A stretch of 64,000 nucleotides of DNA from Symbiodinium natans. Its lineage: Eukaryota; Sar; Dinophyceae; Suessiales; Symbiodiniaceae. Positions 23,590 through 35,810 of the stretch are shown piece after piece (position 1 is the first letter of the stretch; each line of letters opens with the position of its first letter). Position numbers and translations under genes: made by a program. The notes under the pieces were generated by a model. That model had not been told where the DNA came from and searched no databases. It saw only the letters and a program-made list of their open reading frames with translations. The stretch is taken from assembly GCA_905221605.1 (NCBI GenBank), contig CAJNDS010002324.1, positions 983,501-1,047,500 of the forward strand, read 5' to 3'.

Positions 23590-26500
23590 GAACGCAGCCT
23601 GCCTGGTCCCAGATGCGAAGAAGCTTCTGGGCATCTCTGGTGCTGAGCCCCCCTGGCAAGCTTGCGAAGGATTCTATAACACAGGGTTTAGGGTTTAGGG
23701 TTTAGGGTTTAGGGTTTAGGGTTTAGGGTTTAGGGTTTAGGGTTTAGGGTTTAGGGTTTGGGTTTTGGGGTTTGGGGTTTGGGGTTCGGGGTTTGGGGTT
23801 TGGGGTTTGGGGCTTGGGGTTTGGGTTTGGGGGTTTGGGGTTTGGGGTTTGGGGTTTAGGGTTTCGTTTGTAGGGTAGAGTACCTGCAGGACTCAGCAAT
23901 TGAAAGAGCATCAGCGCCCGTGCCAGTCAAGGCTCACAGCGGATTGCAGGTGACAAAGTTTGGGTACTTGCAGCACCAAAACAGGGCAGCGCATTGTAGT
24001 TTGATATTCCTTGTTCTAGGAACTGCCAAGAAGAAATCCCTATCTTGAGAAACCCCCATATGCCTTTGTTCAAGACGCGCCATTTGGCTAAGCACTTACG
24101 CAGCGGCCTCGCGTGCAAAGCTCCCGAGCGGAGAGTTTTCCATTGCCGTCAAAGTCCAAGGCGTCAAAGAGCACCTGCCAAAGAGAAGCAGCAGAATCCA
24201 TCCCAACTGCTACCCTTTTAGGGCTTAGGGCTTAGGGTTTAGGGGTTAGGGTTTAGAGTTTAGAGTTTAGAGTTTAGGGTTTTGGGGTTTACGGTTTAGG
24301 GTTCAGGGATCCCTTGTTCGGAGGTTTTTCAAGGGATGCTTGGGGAGGCCAACGCCTGCAGGTCCTCGCGGCTCAAGCTGTCCAAAACAGCCACTGGCTG
24401 GCGGCCGCTCGCCGCCAGCTCAATGGCCATGGGGTCTTCGATGCTTCCCCGGTAGAGCCTTGCACAGGAGCTGTTTAGGGTTTAGGGTTTGGGCTTTAGG
24501 TTTTAGGATTTAGGGATTAGGTATTAGGGTTTAGGGAAGCCATTGCGAACAGAATGCGAAGCACTTCTCTTGCGCATGCAGCAAGAAGAGCCTGCTTTGC
24601 CGCATGGAGGCCCGCTTCTGCCGCAGCAGGGACGTGAGAACCTGCCGCATCTTCTATACTCCCCTTAGAACCTTAATATCCTCTTGGATTTTATATAAAC
24701 AAAATAGAAAAAATGATTCCCAAGGGAGATATAGCCTTCTGTACAGACCCAACAAGGGTGCGAGGATGCCAAGGAGGCGAACCTGGTGGGCATGGAAGCT
24801 CTGGCACCATCGGACACAGCATTCGATGGCTGCCTCGCTGGCCTTACGCAAGGTGGGATGACAAAGAAGCCGAACACGGCCAACTGGATGTGACTAAGCT
24901 ACGGACTTTGGGCCACAAGAGGCACAGAAAGCTCCGCATGGAGACCAGACCTGCTTGCCATATGCACGGCCTGTAACTGGACCTCCTGAATGCACCTCCT
25001 CGAACAGATTGTGACGATCATCTCTTGCCAAGAAGCCTCCTCCAACACCATCGCCCGAACATTGCCCGCTCAACCTGAACCACGCAGATGCGCGACACAC
25101 GCCATGATGCGCCTCAGCTCGGCACGGCTTGGCCGAAACACGCGGCCTCTGTAGGCGCTCTGCGAAATCCTTGGCCAGCAGCGCCTGGCTCACCTTGGAG
25201 GATACATGAGGATACTGCCACTCTCAAGATGATGCGAAGCCTTACCTGGCATATTGGCCGGGCCCGCGGCACCCATCACGAGCCGTTCCGCCCCCAACTC
25301 ATCAGGCTCGCTGGCAAAATGCTTGGCCAAGTCCTTGCCTGCAACGCATGAAACATGCTGCACTGGTCATCGACTAAGACCCGCCGTGTAAAGCTTCCCA
25401 GGTTCTTCTCCTCCGCTCTTCCCCGCTCGTCTCTTCACGTCAAGGGGCTCTCATCCACAGCAGCATTGATCATCGGGAAGACCTTGACCCGACCCCGGCC
25501 TCAGCTCGTCTGAATGTCTTACAGCATTCTTAGTCCAGCTTTCTGCATCGTATACACTCCATACGACACAAAAAGAAGGCACAGAGGGAAAAAACGCCTC
25601 TGCTGTCGCATGCAAAGACACGTTCTGCATTACAGCAACGTCCCTGATTCTGTTGTGTTGGCAAAGGCTGACTCAGCGATATTCGATAGCCAGCTTCAAG
25701 TAAACGTTGCGAAGTTTGATACCATCCCCCTACCCCAGTTTCCCAGTCACCATGGTTGCAGCCTTGACCTGACTACGGTGGCCAGTGGCCGGTGGGTGAC
25801 GGGAGGCTTCGGGCACGAAAAACCTCACATCGACTCATATTGAGGACAGTATTGAGCAGGTCCTGTATTGTTCCAGAGCAAAAAAAGATCATAGTTGTGC
25901 CAGTAGCGCATGTTGCCGTCACAGGATGCACTTTCCATGGAAAGTCTCTCAGGGGCCCTCTGGTGCTAGCAGATGCCAGAAGTCTGTTCCGGACAAAAAG
26001 CATGCCGCCACATCGCACTGTTCTTCGAGCTCTCCCGATCAAAGGAAGAATATGGAGCCTATAAAAAGCGTGCCCCTGTCATATAAGAGGTTGCGGTTGG
26101 GTCGGTGAGTGGCTGGTGAGTGGCATGTGAGGCACATGTGAGGGGATGTCTCGGGGAAGAGCAAATGAGAAGCTTGTAAGGTCAAAAAGGGCTGAAGCTT
26201 GGCTATCCTGTGTAAGCATGTTGTTGCGTCGACCCTGTCTTTGAGTAAGCTCTCGTGAGAATTCAACCCGATCCAGGGTTAGTCAGGGCCCCGTTTTTTT
26301 GTCAGTCGAACGGGCGCAGCATTCGTCACGCAAGCTCTCGTCGCTCGAACTCCAAGACCAGGCCCGCAGAAGGCTCGAAGCAGCCAGAGGCCCGTAAGTG
26401 GCTCGCGAATGGCTCTATATAGGCTTGTAAGTGGCGCGAAGGCCCATGAGGGGCCCGTAAGTTCGCAAGGGGCCTGAGCGGCACGTAAGCGGCATGTAAG

Positions 26501-29500
26501 TTGCATGTAAGCGGCACGTAAGTGGCCGTAAGTGGCGCGTAAGTGGTAAGTGGCACGTAAGTGGCACGTAAGCAGCCCGCAAGTTGCCAAGGGTCCCCTA
26601 GGAGGCCCGTGTTGAAGCCCGCACAAACCTGTGCAGGAGACCCATGCAGCATCTGCCAAAAAACACCAGAACTTAGAAGTCAGGCAGCCTGCTCTTAGCC
26701 TCTCCCTGAAAAACACCAAAGGTTACGTACTCTCCTTACCCACACGACCTGATCTTACATAGCCTCTCCTTGAAAAACACCTAAACTTACATACTCTCCT
26801 TACCCAAGGGACCCGATCTTATGTGATAGGGGCACGCTTTTTATAGGCTCCGGAAGCTTCCTTTGACCCGACAAGCCCTCAACCCTAAAAACCCCTAAAA
26901 ACCCTAAAAACCCTAAAAACCCTAAAAACCCTAAAAACCCTAAAAACCCTAAAAATCCTAAATGCTTAAACCCTAAATGCCTCCAAACCCCCCTAAACAC
27001 CGAACACCCTCAAGGAGCGGTGGCCGGCTTGGCTATCCTGGGGACCGCACTGACAAGATGCAAGAGCTCCGCAGCATTGATGACCTGGGAGTCCTTCCCA
27101 AAGTCTGACATGAAACGTTTAGGGTTTAGGGATTAGAGGTTAGAGGGTTTAGGGATTAGGGTTTAGGGTTTAGGGTTTAGGGTTCCGTGATATTGGGGGC
27201 TCTTCCGAAATTGGGGGAACAATACTTGGTGCTTATGATAAGGGAATCCTACTATTTGGGGGTCTATTTTCGTAAACCCCCACTTGGGTCGGGGGAAGGG
27301 GGGGGGGGGGGGAACTTGTAGCCAATCCGGAATTACTGGGCCTCTAGGGTACTTCTATAGTGGTGGGTGCCAAATGGGGAAACAAAAACTACTATCGTCA
27401 AACAGGAGGGAGGCGAATCGTGCAACGGGGCCGAATCATAACTCCCGGGAATCCTAGCCCAAGGTGCTTGTCTCGCATGTCTCAGCTCACATTCTCGGGC
27501 CTGCTGTTGTTCTAGAGTTGACCGTCATGCCCTGCCTTTTTGGCAGAAAGTCATGGGATGTCTCGGCGGTTCTACTGTGCCCTCATGCTCATGCTCAAAA
27601 GCCAACTCGCGGTTCGTGCTCGGAGCTTCGAATTTTAAGAACAGCTTCAGATCGGGGCCGTTTTGTTCCTTCTAGGGGAGGGACCTTAGAAAAGTCCCTG
27701 CACAGCAGCGCAGCCCGGCTAGTGGCATCCTTGTCGGCAAAGAGCCGAAAGCAGATCCAGGCAATCCACGCATGAGCCTCTCAAACCGCAGCACTGAGGC
27801 ATGAAAGGGAGAACTGCGTGCTGTGCTCTGCGCGCTGCTCAGCGGTCCTTCGTCAGTCCATCCCGATTGGCTGCCCTCTGCCAGGGCCTGTCGTAACGGC
27901 GGCTCCTGAAGTCAGCCAAATGCACAGAAAGTTTTGCAAAAAAACGTCGAAGCCTGTCAGCTCCGCCCGTCCTGGCCGACGTGCCACCCGCCCCGAGGTG
28001 GGATGGGTCCGGAGCCAGGCGCGGGTCGCGCTTCAGGCCTCATCAAAGCAAAGGCATTCCTGACACCTTGCTGCGAAACCCTTCTGAGGCACATCGCAAC
28101 TAGGCCACCTAGGCCCAGACTCAGACTCGGCTCCACATGTGCTGCCTGCAAGACGACGGAATACGAAGGACATCGAATGAAGGATCAAGACAGCGTCTGC
28201 GGCACCAACGGCCTTGTGTCCCCTCGTTGTCGAGGAGCCGAGAAAGTGAAGAGGCTCCTTCACCGCCGCTCGACACCCCCAAGAAGCAAGATGCACCTTC
28301 ACTCCTGTCCTCGTAGATGTGCTTATCATGTGAAGGAAAGGGCTCACAGAGACGCAGCAGGCCCTGCCCAAGCACCCACAGGCCAAGACTTGAAGAGCGA
28401 AAGAGATGCTCCGCAGTTCGATCCCCCCGCCTCACTGCGGTAAGCGTAGTTAACGATCTCTCCGATGCTCACGAATCCGGAACCTTGGCACCCCACGTTT
28501 ACAAACATGTCGACTGTTTTTACGACAACCATTCAAAAACCTGTCTACTGTCATGCGACAGCCATTTCTTCATCATACATGACATACATGAACCAATCTC
28601 AAGGGCAGGAACTGTCGGAGTCAAAGCGCTTGTACATCTCCTTGCCACGACCGGTGGGATGGCAAGAAGCTTGGGTACTTTGAGGGATGCCTCCGAATGA
28701 TCCGACTTAGTCCGACCTTTTTTTCCGACATTCGAGGCCCACGCCTGAGCCAGATGCTCGAGGCGTGATCTGTCAGGAAGGCTTGCTTTTGGAAAGAAGC
28801 GCGCCAGACCTCCAAGCCAGTTGACATCCCACACTCAGGTCAGCTCCAGCTTCACTCAAGGGATCAGCAAACGCTGAGGGCATCACCACAGAACACGGAG
28901 CGAACCTGGGGAAGAGCGGAAGAGCGAGGACACGCCATCCCCCGAGTGCGGCAGACCAGCCCTCAGGGCACGGCAGCCAAAATTATCTCTGACTCATTGA
29001 GGCAGCCGTCTCCATCCATGTCAAAGATACTGAAGAGGAAAGTGACCTGCAGGGGGACAAGCTCTGAAGGATCTGAGGAAAGTCGGAGAGCAGAGCAGGA
29101 AAGGGGAGAGGGGGCGCACTCTGGAGATGTAGTGCTGACCGGACATGATCACCATGGGACCTCAGGCTGTCATGGCCCACTGGGCCTTGTAGCCGAACAG
29201 AAAGAAGAAAGAGAGCATCAAGAAAACATACCTTGATGATGCAACATACCTCGCAAGACACACATCCGGCCTATCACAGACCAGAAATCCAGAAGCCCAC
29301 GCTCGGTGTGCTCCGGCCTGCGCCAGCTTTACGCTTCTCCGACTGCGTCAGGGCAAAGGTGCCACTGCGTTCGGGAATCTGAGCGCGGCACCCCAGTAAG
29401 AGGTCGAAGATGTCCTACCAGCAGCAGGTGCAGAAACAAGACGTGCAAGCTTCAAGTTTTTAAAGCCGCGAAGCAGGCTGCCTTCGTCAGTCCGAAGTTG

Positions 29501-30830
29501 CTGATTCGTAGAATATGTCCAAACTGCCTCATGCACATGCCAAGTTCGTACAGATGCCGTTTCATGAGTACCAGTAGCTCGCGCCTGCAATTTACTGCGT
29601 GCCCACCGGTGGATCGAAAGTTCTCAAACGCGTGTCGCAGATCCTGCTCATTTCACTGGCAACTAGCTGCTAGCTTGGAGGCGAAAAGCGTGCACCAACG
29701 TCATCTCTAAGCAGTGGCAGTAACGGGCAGCTCAGCTAACCAATAGCTAAAAATCCTGTGTTGGGAACGTAATCGTGGCTCTAAAAGGGTTACAAATACA
29801 CCCCTGCGACCAACTAGCTCACGCCATGGCGCAAGCTGTGCATAGGGAATGCTTGCAGTCCCACATGCAGGGATAAACATCTCATTTTACTTAAACCACC
29901 CTCTTTTGTGCATGGTCGCGGGGTACGGGATAAACATCTCAATTTGCTTCAACCACCCTCTTTTTGTGCGAAAAGACCGCATCAAAAACGGCCCAAACCA
30001 TCTGGTGCAGGCCATTTGGTCGCTGGTGCGAGCTATTTAAACCCAACAAACCAAACCCAATGGGGTACCTCCTACGTGATTCACCAGAGCTTGGCAGGGT
30101 TCTTGACTCAAACGTTGGGTATTTGGAGGGACCCTAACCCCAAAAAGCCGAGACCATACACCCACAGAGTTTTTGGTTGGCCAGAGGGTTTAGGCTTGGG
30201 GTGAGCAAGCGCGACCCTTGTTTCTAAGGGCGTTTGAGAGCGCTGTTACAGCCCTCCCCCCCCCCGAACCCCCCCCGGGGTCAATACAATGCGCGGCCTA
30301 ATATTTTAAGTAGAGGGTATCTTGGGTGGTCTACACTATCTCTATGGGAAATAAGAATGGAAAATCCCTGCGCCCTCAAGTTTTGCTCCCCTACACCCTT
30401 CCGGGAACCAAGTCCCCGGGCTAACTTGCACAAAGCAGGCAGGCCAACACCCGTCTGTGGCAGGCGGCAAGTGGAGGCTTCTGATGGCTTTTGCAATGTC
30501 GGAGGAGCCTTTAGGTTCCTGCTTTCGGATTTTTTCTGCCACCCGTCCAGCCAAGCTCCACGCTTTCTTGCTCTAGGGACTTCATAAAAACCCCCCAGCT
30601 CCTCTCTCGACCAGTTCTGAAGATGCATCAGGCATCCGTGGGCGACCTGCAAACGAAACACGGTTTAGCCATGCAATTGCAATGCAGGCCAGGGCACCTT
30701 TGTCGAGCCATCTGCAGCCCAAAAGCGGTCGACGATGCCTGGCAACAGAGATTGGAGAGCCTGCGGCATCATGAGAAGACCGGTTGCACAGGCCTCCCAT
30801 ACCCCAAGGATCCTCAAATGTGCAACGCAA
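23590..30830 (-). CDS. EF-hand gene exons lying inside the RFC1 locus
   Basis: Several minus-strand exon-like stretches carry EF-hand or EF-hand-like sequence. They include FDMDGDGCLNESEIILAA after CTGCAG near 29020-28965 (a full DxDxDG loop), SDFGKDSQVINAAELLHLV near 27105-27020, and LFDALDFDGNGKLSAREL near 24175-24110 (second clear loop). Others with good coding character on the same strand are PQALQSLLPGIVDRFWAADG (about 30740), NWLGGLARFFPKASLPDR (about 28815), LFADKDATSRAALLCRDFSK (about 27750), DLAKHFASEPDELGAERLVM (about 25330), LYRGSIEDPMAIELAASG (about 24460) and LSTRDAQKLLRIWDQ (about 23640). They are collinear and could be one calcium-binding protein, but I could not join them in phase, and two genes are possible. 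The calcium-binding role is inferred from the loops. The locus sits between the two halves of RFC1 on the same strand. Confidence 0.5.
23693..23868 (+). repeat. Long TTTAGGG array grading into TTTGGGG
   Basis: About ten perfect TTTAGGG units are followed by about thirteen TTTGGGG-type units and a final TTTAGGG. The block-wise A-to-G change suggests spread of a variant by unequal exchange or slippage. Confidence 0.95.
24221..24305 (+). repeat. Degenerate TTTAGGG block
   Basis: TTTAGGG, CTTAGGG and TTTAGAG variants lie between EF-hand-gene exon-like stretches near 24175 and 24460. Confidence 0.9.
24475..24535 (+). repeat. Degenerate TTTAGGG block
   Basis: TTTAGGG with variants such as TTTAGGA and ATTAGGG, again between exon-like stretches. 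Confidence 0.88.
25090..25160 (-). CDS. Exon resembling the RFC1 segment after the AAA+ core
   Basis: After TTTCGCAG the minus strand reads AYRGRVFRPSRAELRRIMA followed by CVAHLR. RPSRAELRRIMACVA fits the RFC1 segment just after the sensor region (RPxxxQIxxxLxxIA), which is otherwise missing between the two RFC1 blocks. If so, an RFC1 exon lies among EF-hand-gene exons. Alternatively it belongs to the EF-hand gene: a 47-nt intron would join it to FLARDDRHNLFEEVHSGG. I cannot decide by eye. Confidence 0.4.
26036..26873. mobile_element. Foldback/MITE-like element with about 55-bp terminal inverted repeats
   Basis: The segment 26036-26090 is closely matched, in inverse orientation, by 26817-26873. 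The core GGAGCCTATAAAAAGCGTGC (26054-26073) is perfect against 26851-26832, and outside it AAAGGAAG and TCAAAGG also match. The interior (about 725 bp) has no coding capacity of note. It holds a degenerate tandem repeat based on GTAAGTGGC (26390-26590) and two copies of a roughly 65-bp unit (26697-26820) with CTCTCCTTACCC. No clear target-site duplication was found by eye. Confidence 0.65.
26879..26968 (-). repeat. CCCTAAAAA decamer-type array
   Basis: About nine units of AACCCTAAAA with an extra A run compared with CCCTAAA, directly next to the right inverted repeat of the foldback element. Confidence 0.92.
27118..27184 (+). repeat. TTTAGGG block
   Basis: Degenerate then perfect TTTAGGG units, just upstream in minus-strand sense of the exon-like stretch at 27105-27020. 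Confidence 0.9.
29868..29966. repeat. Two tandem copies of a 56-bp unit
   Basis: GGGATAAACATCTCA followed by an AACCACCCTCTTT segment occurs twice, about 56 bp apart. It is a local duplication with several mismatches and no coding sense. Confidence 0.75.
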
Positions 30831-31304
30831 GTGGGTTGGGGGCGCAAGGGAGCAGGAAGGGGCGGCGCATGTATTCAGAAGCTTGAGCCCGGCCACGGAG
30901 GTGGACAAGGCTCTTGCTTTGTTGACATGTTTCGCAACACTTTGTCCCACACATGCATATGACAATCGGGCTGGCACCATCCGCATGTCACTCCCACAGG
31001 ACCTGAAACGGCGAAACTCCCTCCCTGATTCCCTCTTCGGAATCTGCTCAAGCCATACCACACTGAGGATTCGACTCCGCAAGGGCCTCTAAAGCATTCG
31101 CCTCCACCTGCGCAGCATGCCCCCCAACAGACCCCGAAAGGTCTTTGGGGCTTCTTTAACAAACATCAACAAGTCAAACATCTCCAGGTCCACTTGCAGA
31201 CTGCCTGGAGACCTGTCGAGGCCGAGATCTTCGCCTTGGGTTCACTGGCAGAGGGCCTGTGCTGGTGCCAACTGCTTCAGGGCCCAGGCGCCCGACCGAA
31301 ACCT

Positions 31305-31360
31305 TGAGGGTTTAGGTTTTAGGGTTTAGGGTTTTTGGGTTTAGGGTTTAGGGTTTAATT
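31305..31360 (+). repeat. TTTAGGG block in an RFC1 intron
   Basis: TTTAGGG units downstream (minus-strand sense) of the RFC1 exon near 31500. Confidence 0.88.
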
Positions 31361-31469
31361 ACGGTTTGGGCATCTTTTCAGGTCTCAGCCAGGCGCGCAG
31401 CGCTGCGCGACGGTGTTCTTTGTCGGCCTGGCACGAAGCCCATGCTGCACGCTGCGCGTCTGGCAGGTT

Positions 31470-34100
31470 GAACGCGAGCCACTGCCTGGAAAACTTCAAG
31501 TCGTAGCAGCTAAACCTTCATGCAGGAATGTGCACATGGTTCATCTTTAAGAATCCTCAATGAATGGAACAGCTTAGTTCCGGACGCCAGAGACCGGACC
31601 TGAAGCTACGCAACCGAAGAACAGCACGCTGCAACAGTGCGGAGGGCGGCCAGCACACCTTCGGACTGTGCGAGTCGTTGCAGATGCACATAATGGGATT
31701 CCGCGTCTTCTTGATCATCCTGCTTGGCACAGAGGCTCATTGAGTCCAAAACAAGGGGTTCAGCATGATTCAGCCCAGCGGTCCTGCCCAAAGCCGCCAT
31801 GCCACCCCGGTCGCCGGCACCCATGCCATCTACCTCGCAGTTCGAAGGTCGATTGAGGGATGGAACCTTGTGGCCAAAGGCTTGGTCAGGAGGCGTTGGG
31901 AGAAGCAGCATAGGCAGTAGAGGTGTCGCAGAGTCACCTCGTCCATGATAATGATCGCCTTCTTGGTCAATGCTGGCACCTGTTCAGGCCACCAGCTTGA
32001 TTCCGCAGAGCCAAAAAAAATCGCAGAATTCTCAGAACACCTTCTTGGCACCCACATCTCCGAAGCTGAGGGTTCGATTGTCGGCAATACCAGAGGCCAT
32101 GTCCTCAAAGTGGCTTGCGCGTCTTTGCTCAATGCTGCACACAAAGAACCATAAGACAGGCTCAAGTGGCCTGGATGATTTTCTGCCCGCGCGAATCTGA
32201 AGCATTGAATTCAAGGACCTGAACACTCACGAATCAGACCTCTGCGGGTGTTTGGGTCTCGTGGTCTACAGCCTCGTAGTTGCCATGGAGTCTGGCCACA
32301 AGCCGGCCTAAGATGCACAGGGGGGTATCATTCTCTGAACATCGAATGCACGCGCCAACAGAAGAAGAGGACGTGGTCAGAGCTCGGGAAACCTTTGGAA
32401 ACTTGAGAATTCTGGGATGTCTAGAGTCTCGGGACCCTCATGCCGGCAGAAGCCCATACACTTGGAGCTGTTGCCACATGATTTAGATGGCACATCTTCA
32501 GACCTCACAGCCTCACGAGATCTCACGAGCCCGTTGTCACAGAAGCTTCCGGGGTTTGACGGCCCACTGCCTCTGATCTGCGCACCTTTACACGACGCGC
32601 TCTTCTTTAATGAGCTTTAGGTCTTTCATCGTCTTCACAGGGCTTCCGGCACAATGGCCAAGCTTAAACACACGGTCATTGGCCCAACTCACCACAAGCG
32701 ACCAACGCATCATGATCCCGGTAGACCTGGGGAACGGGCAGGTCGTGGTCTTTCCAATGCCAGGTGGGCCACTGATCAGGGCCGCCCGCGCGTTGATGTT
32801 CTGCTCATGCACAAATTCAGAGGCTCCAGGGCTCTACGATGCTCCGAGGTCCTCAAAGGGTATAAAACCCCTTTAGATCACGGGGCCTCCGGCATGCCTC
32901 CGCCTGGCTTGAAAGGCGCCTTCTTGGTCCGGCCTTTCAACACCACCTGCAAACTCTGCCACAATGCGGGGGGAGGGGGGGGGCCCTCCTTTGCATCACT
33001 GAGCTCAGGAAGGAGCATCATCCCAGTCTCGAAGCCATTCCGTCAGCTTCCTCGCCGTTCTTCGGCTGCGTCCGCTACCAGCATTAACGTTGGGGTCTCG
33101 TTATGTCCTGTGAACCCATGCCAGGCCTGACAGCGCTGGCATTGCCCACGAGCTGGTCAAGGGACTTCGGCGAGAAACGGTCGACCCAGTTTTGACAGAC
33201 AGAGCCTGCACTTCAAACTTCCGAACTCACATGTCAGGATCCGAGTGCACAACAACGATTCGGAACTACACAAGGCCTGCACTGGGAACCGGTGCCGATT
33301 CGACAACCTCGAACCTCAGAACGGGCGTCGGGTTCAGTTAGGCTTCCGTCTCATCTCGCAAGCTCCTTGCTTTGGCAACGCCATGGAGACGGATGCGTCT
33401 GGCAGAAGGGCCAAGAACTGCGCCTGTCACATGCAGGGACACCTGGGATCACCTGGGCTTAGCTGAGATGACCTGGGAGCCTACCCTAAACCCTAAAACC
33501 CTCAAACCCTAGAACCCTAAAACCCTAAAACCCTAAACCCTAAAACCCTAAACCCTAAACCCTCAACCTCAGCGCCACATTCCCAGAACAAGCCTCTGTG
33601 AGCACCTCGGGATGCTTCTTTCCTTTCTCCTTCAGCTCCAACATCTTCCTGTACCTGACTTTCAATGCAACCAGGGTTTAGGGATCAGGGTTTAGGGATC
33701 AGGGTTTGGTGTTTAGGGTTTAGGACTTAGGGTTTTGGGGTTCAATGCATCCAGCATGGCCCAGAAAACATTCGGAATAGCACTTCACGGTCTCTTCCAC
33801 CGTGCGGCCGTCTTCCAATCTGGACCCGGCCTAAACTGAGGCAGACTCAGCGAACGCTGATCTGCGTGCATAAGGCCCCCACCACCAGGTACTGCACATT
33901 TCCGGACACTCCAGTCATTACCTGACAGAGACGGCACGGAGAAGGAGACAAGACTACACAGCAGAGGCAACAAGTTTGTATTACTGTTCGCGTATTTATA
34001 CAGCTTCCGCCTTGGCACCAGCCGCCTTCGCCTTCTCCTCAGCTTCTTTGCGATCGATGGCCTCCATCTCTCCTGTGAAGACCATAGTGATGCCTCGAGC
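31470..34100 (-). CDS. RFC1: RFC1, N-terminal half: BRCT domain and AAA+ ATPase exons
   Basis: Minus-strand exons in order: ITMVFTGEMEAIDRKEAEE near 34095-34011 (BRCT, GC donor AAG|GC), VMTGVSGNVQYLVVG from 33921 (BRCT), RLEDGRTVEET near 33820, YRKMLELKEKGKKHPEVL near 33655, NWVDRFSPKSLDQLVGNASA near 33195, KLTEWLRDWDD near 33050, VVLKGRTKKAPFKPGGGM near 32948, then RAALISGPPGIGKTTT with the Walker A box at 32770-32747. Walker B lies in KAIIIMDE ending at 31938. It is spliced GAG|GT to VDGMGAGDRGGMA from 31833, giving the RFC1 hallmark MDEVDGM in phase. MIKKTRNPIMCICNDSHSPK near 31720-31660, VRSLAS near 31580 and CYDLKFSR near 31500 follow. The protein is the ATP-driven large subunit of the clamp loader. 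The N-terminal start was not found and may lie just above 34.1 kb. The C-terminal exons resume at 21.7 kb. Confidence 0.88.
33484..33566 (-). repeat. CCCTAAA/CCCTAAAA block in an RFC1 intron
   Basis: Mixed 7- and 8-base units lie between the RFC1 exons near 33655 and 33195, in the intron just after the former. Confidence 0.92.
33664..33745 (+). repeat. TTTAGGG block between RFC1 exons
   Basis: Degenerate TTTAGGG units with GGGATCA variants lie between RFC1 exons near 33785 and 33653, so a very short intron (about 130 nt) is mostly telomere-like repeat. Confidence 0.88.
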
Positions 34101-34319
34101 TGCGCACATGTACCAAACACCACGGACTTGCTGGTGCTTCGACGCAGGTGCTGGAAAGAGACCTTCCAAGGGCAGCCCTGGCTTGGCATCATTGACCTGG
34201 CCGTGGCCACTGTGCTCCTCTGGTGTCAGAGGAGCTTGACAGTTAAAGTGCATGGGGCTACATGGAGCTACATGGCGCTGCATTGCAAATCCCGCAACTT
34301 TCTCAAATAGCATATGGCC

Positions 34320-35800
34320 TTGCGCGGCTCAGAGTCAGCTGCTGCTGGCTGTCCCGAAGCTTGGGATGCAAATTGAAACAATTGGCACCACACCGCTCCT
34401 CCAATGCAGCTGGTGGGCAAAGAGCTACTTAAATTAAATTGTCAGCGAAGCCGCGGCCAGGGCAGATGACGCCCGGGCTCTGCCAATCAACTGGCATCCA
34501 GGTGGGGGGCAGGCACACATACGCACACTCTTAATGGGAAGTTGGGTGCCAGAGTCAGTCACGATGCACTATTATTGAGGAAGACGACGCAAGGTAGCGG
34601 AAGAAGCGCTTCGATGTATATTAACGTTGGTAGGGAAGTTGCGTGCCCTACAATGAGTGTGCTACATGCCGACACATTGAAGTCTGCACAGAGACTGTGC
34701 ACATGCGAACACACTGCATGCTCAATCCTTGCTGCATACCCTCATTGCCCATCATGTACGGACTACATGCTCAATGTGCCATAACATCACTCTTGCTCGA
34801 AATGTCCGTAGCATGAATCCTGCCCAGATCCATGCTGTGGGTGATCCACATGTGCAACCATCATCGACAATGCTCCATACCTAAAGATGCTCCACCAACT
34901 TCGATGATGTACCATGCACAATGTTTACAAGATGCCCAAAACATTCACTTCCAGGTACACACCCAGGCGTCTTTGGATGCAGTTGGCAAAAGTCTAATCA
35001 AAGTGCCCTTGCCCCATGCCGATTGTAACTGAAAGCTGGTGACAACTTTGCTTTCCATGCTACTGTATCCAATGGTATGCGAACAACACGCCGCACATAA
35101 AGAGACTGGCCACACACACGCCCACTTCCCCACACACATAGATTGTCGTAGCAATCGAATGAATTTCAATGGGGTTAGGGAGGGGTGTTGCTGACATAGG
35201 TGGAAGCTCGGTCTTTTGAGGGATCTGCGAAACAGCAGTAGTGAGAAACATGCGCCGACCATGTTGTTCAATGTGAAAGTGTTCCTGCCACAAACAGCAT
35301 CCATGCATGTATGCAACGTCGACGATGCAAATTTTGTGTCGTTTTTTTCGTCGGAAGCCAAGGTCGGCGTCGTAAGTACAAGTGAGAACGCTCGTTCTCA
35401 AATGTGCGAGATGCCGTGCTCAAACTGCTGCGATCATTATGTGTCGTAGAGAGTATTGAGCCTAGAAGCGTATGCTGCATAGCGCCTGTTGCAATCTACA
35501 GGAGCCACGCGGCAGGTACACACTGGTGGCCAAAATAGCACTTCCCGCCATGTCATAGCTTCGTTGCGCCAGGTAAACATGGTGGTCAGCCACCAGCTTT
35601 TTCAACAGACTGTGCGTGCAGCACAAGAAATCTACAACAGGTTGCGTACGTACTCACACACACAGACACACAGACAGAGGCAACTCTTCCCCAGACAAAC
35701 CGCATTGGGACACTCGTGCCACGTGCCCTGCGATGCCTCGTCTCGTTGCTGAGCGGCTTTGCTGCATGCTCGGAGAACCACCTCTTTCTTTTTAACTCAA
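34320..35800. other. Spacer without a recognised gene
   Basis: Some short ORFs occur on both strands, none with a motif. Base composition is somewhat more AT-rich than around the exons. CACACA runs lie near 35105-35140 and 35655-35680. Confidence 0.4.
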
Positions 35801-35810
35801 CTCTGGGAGC

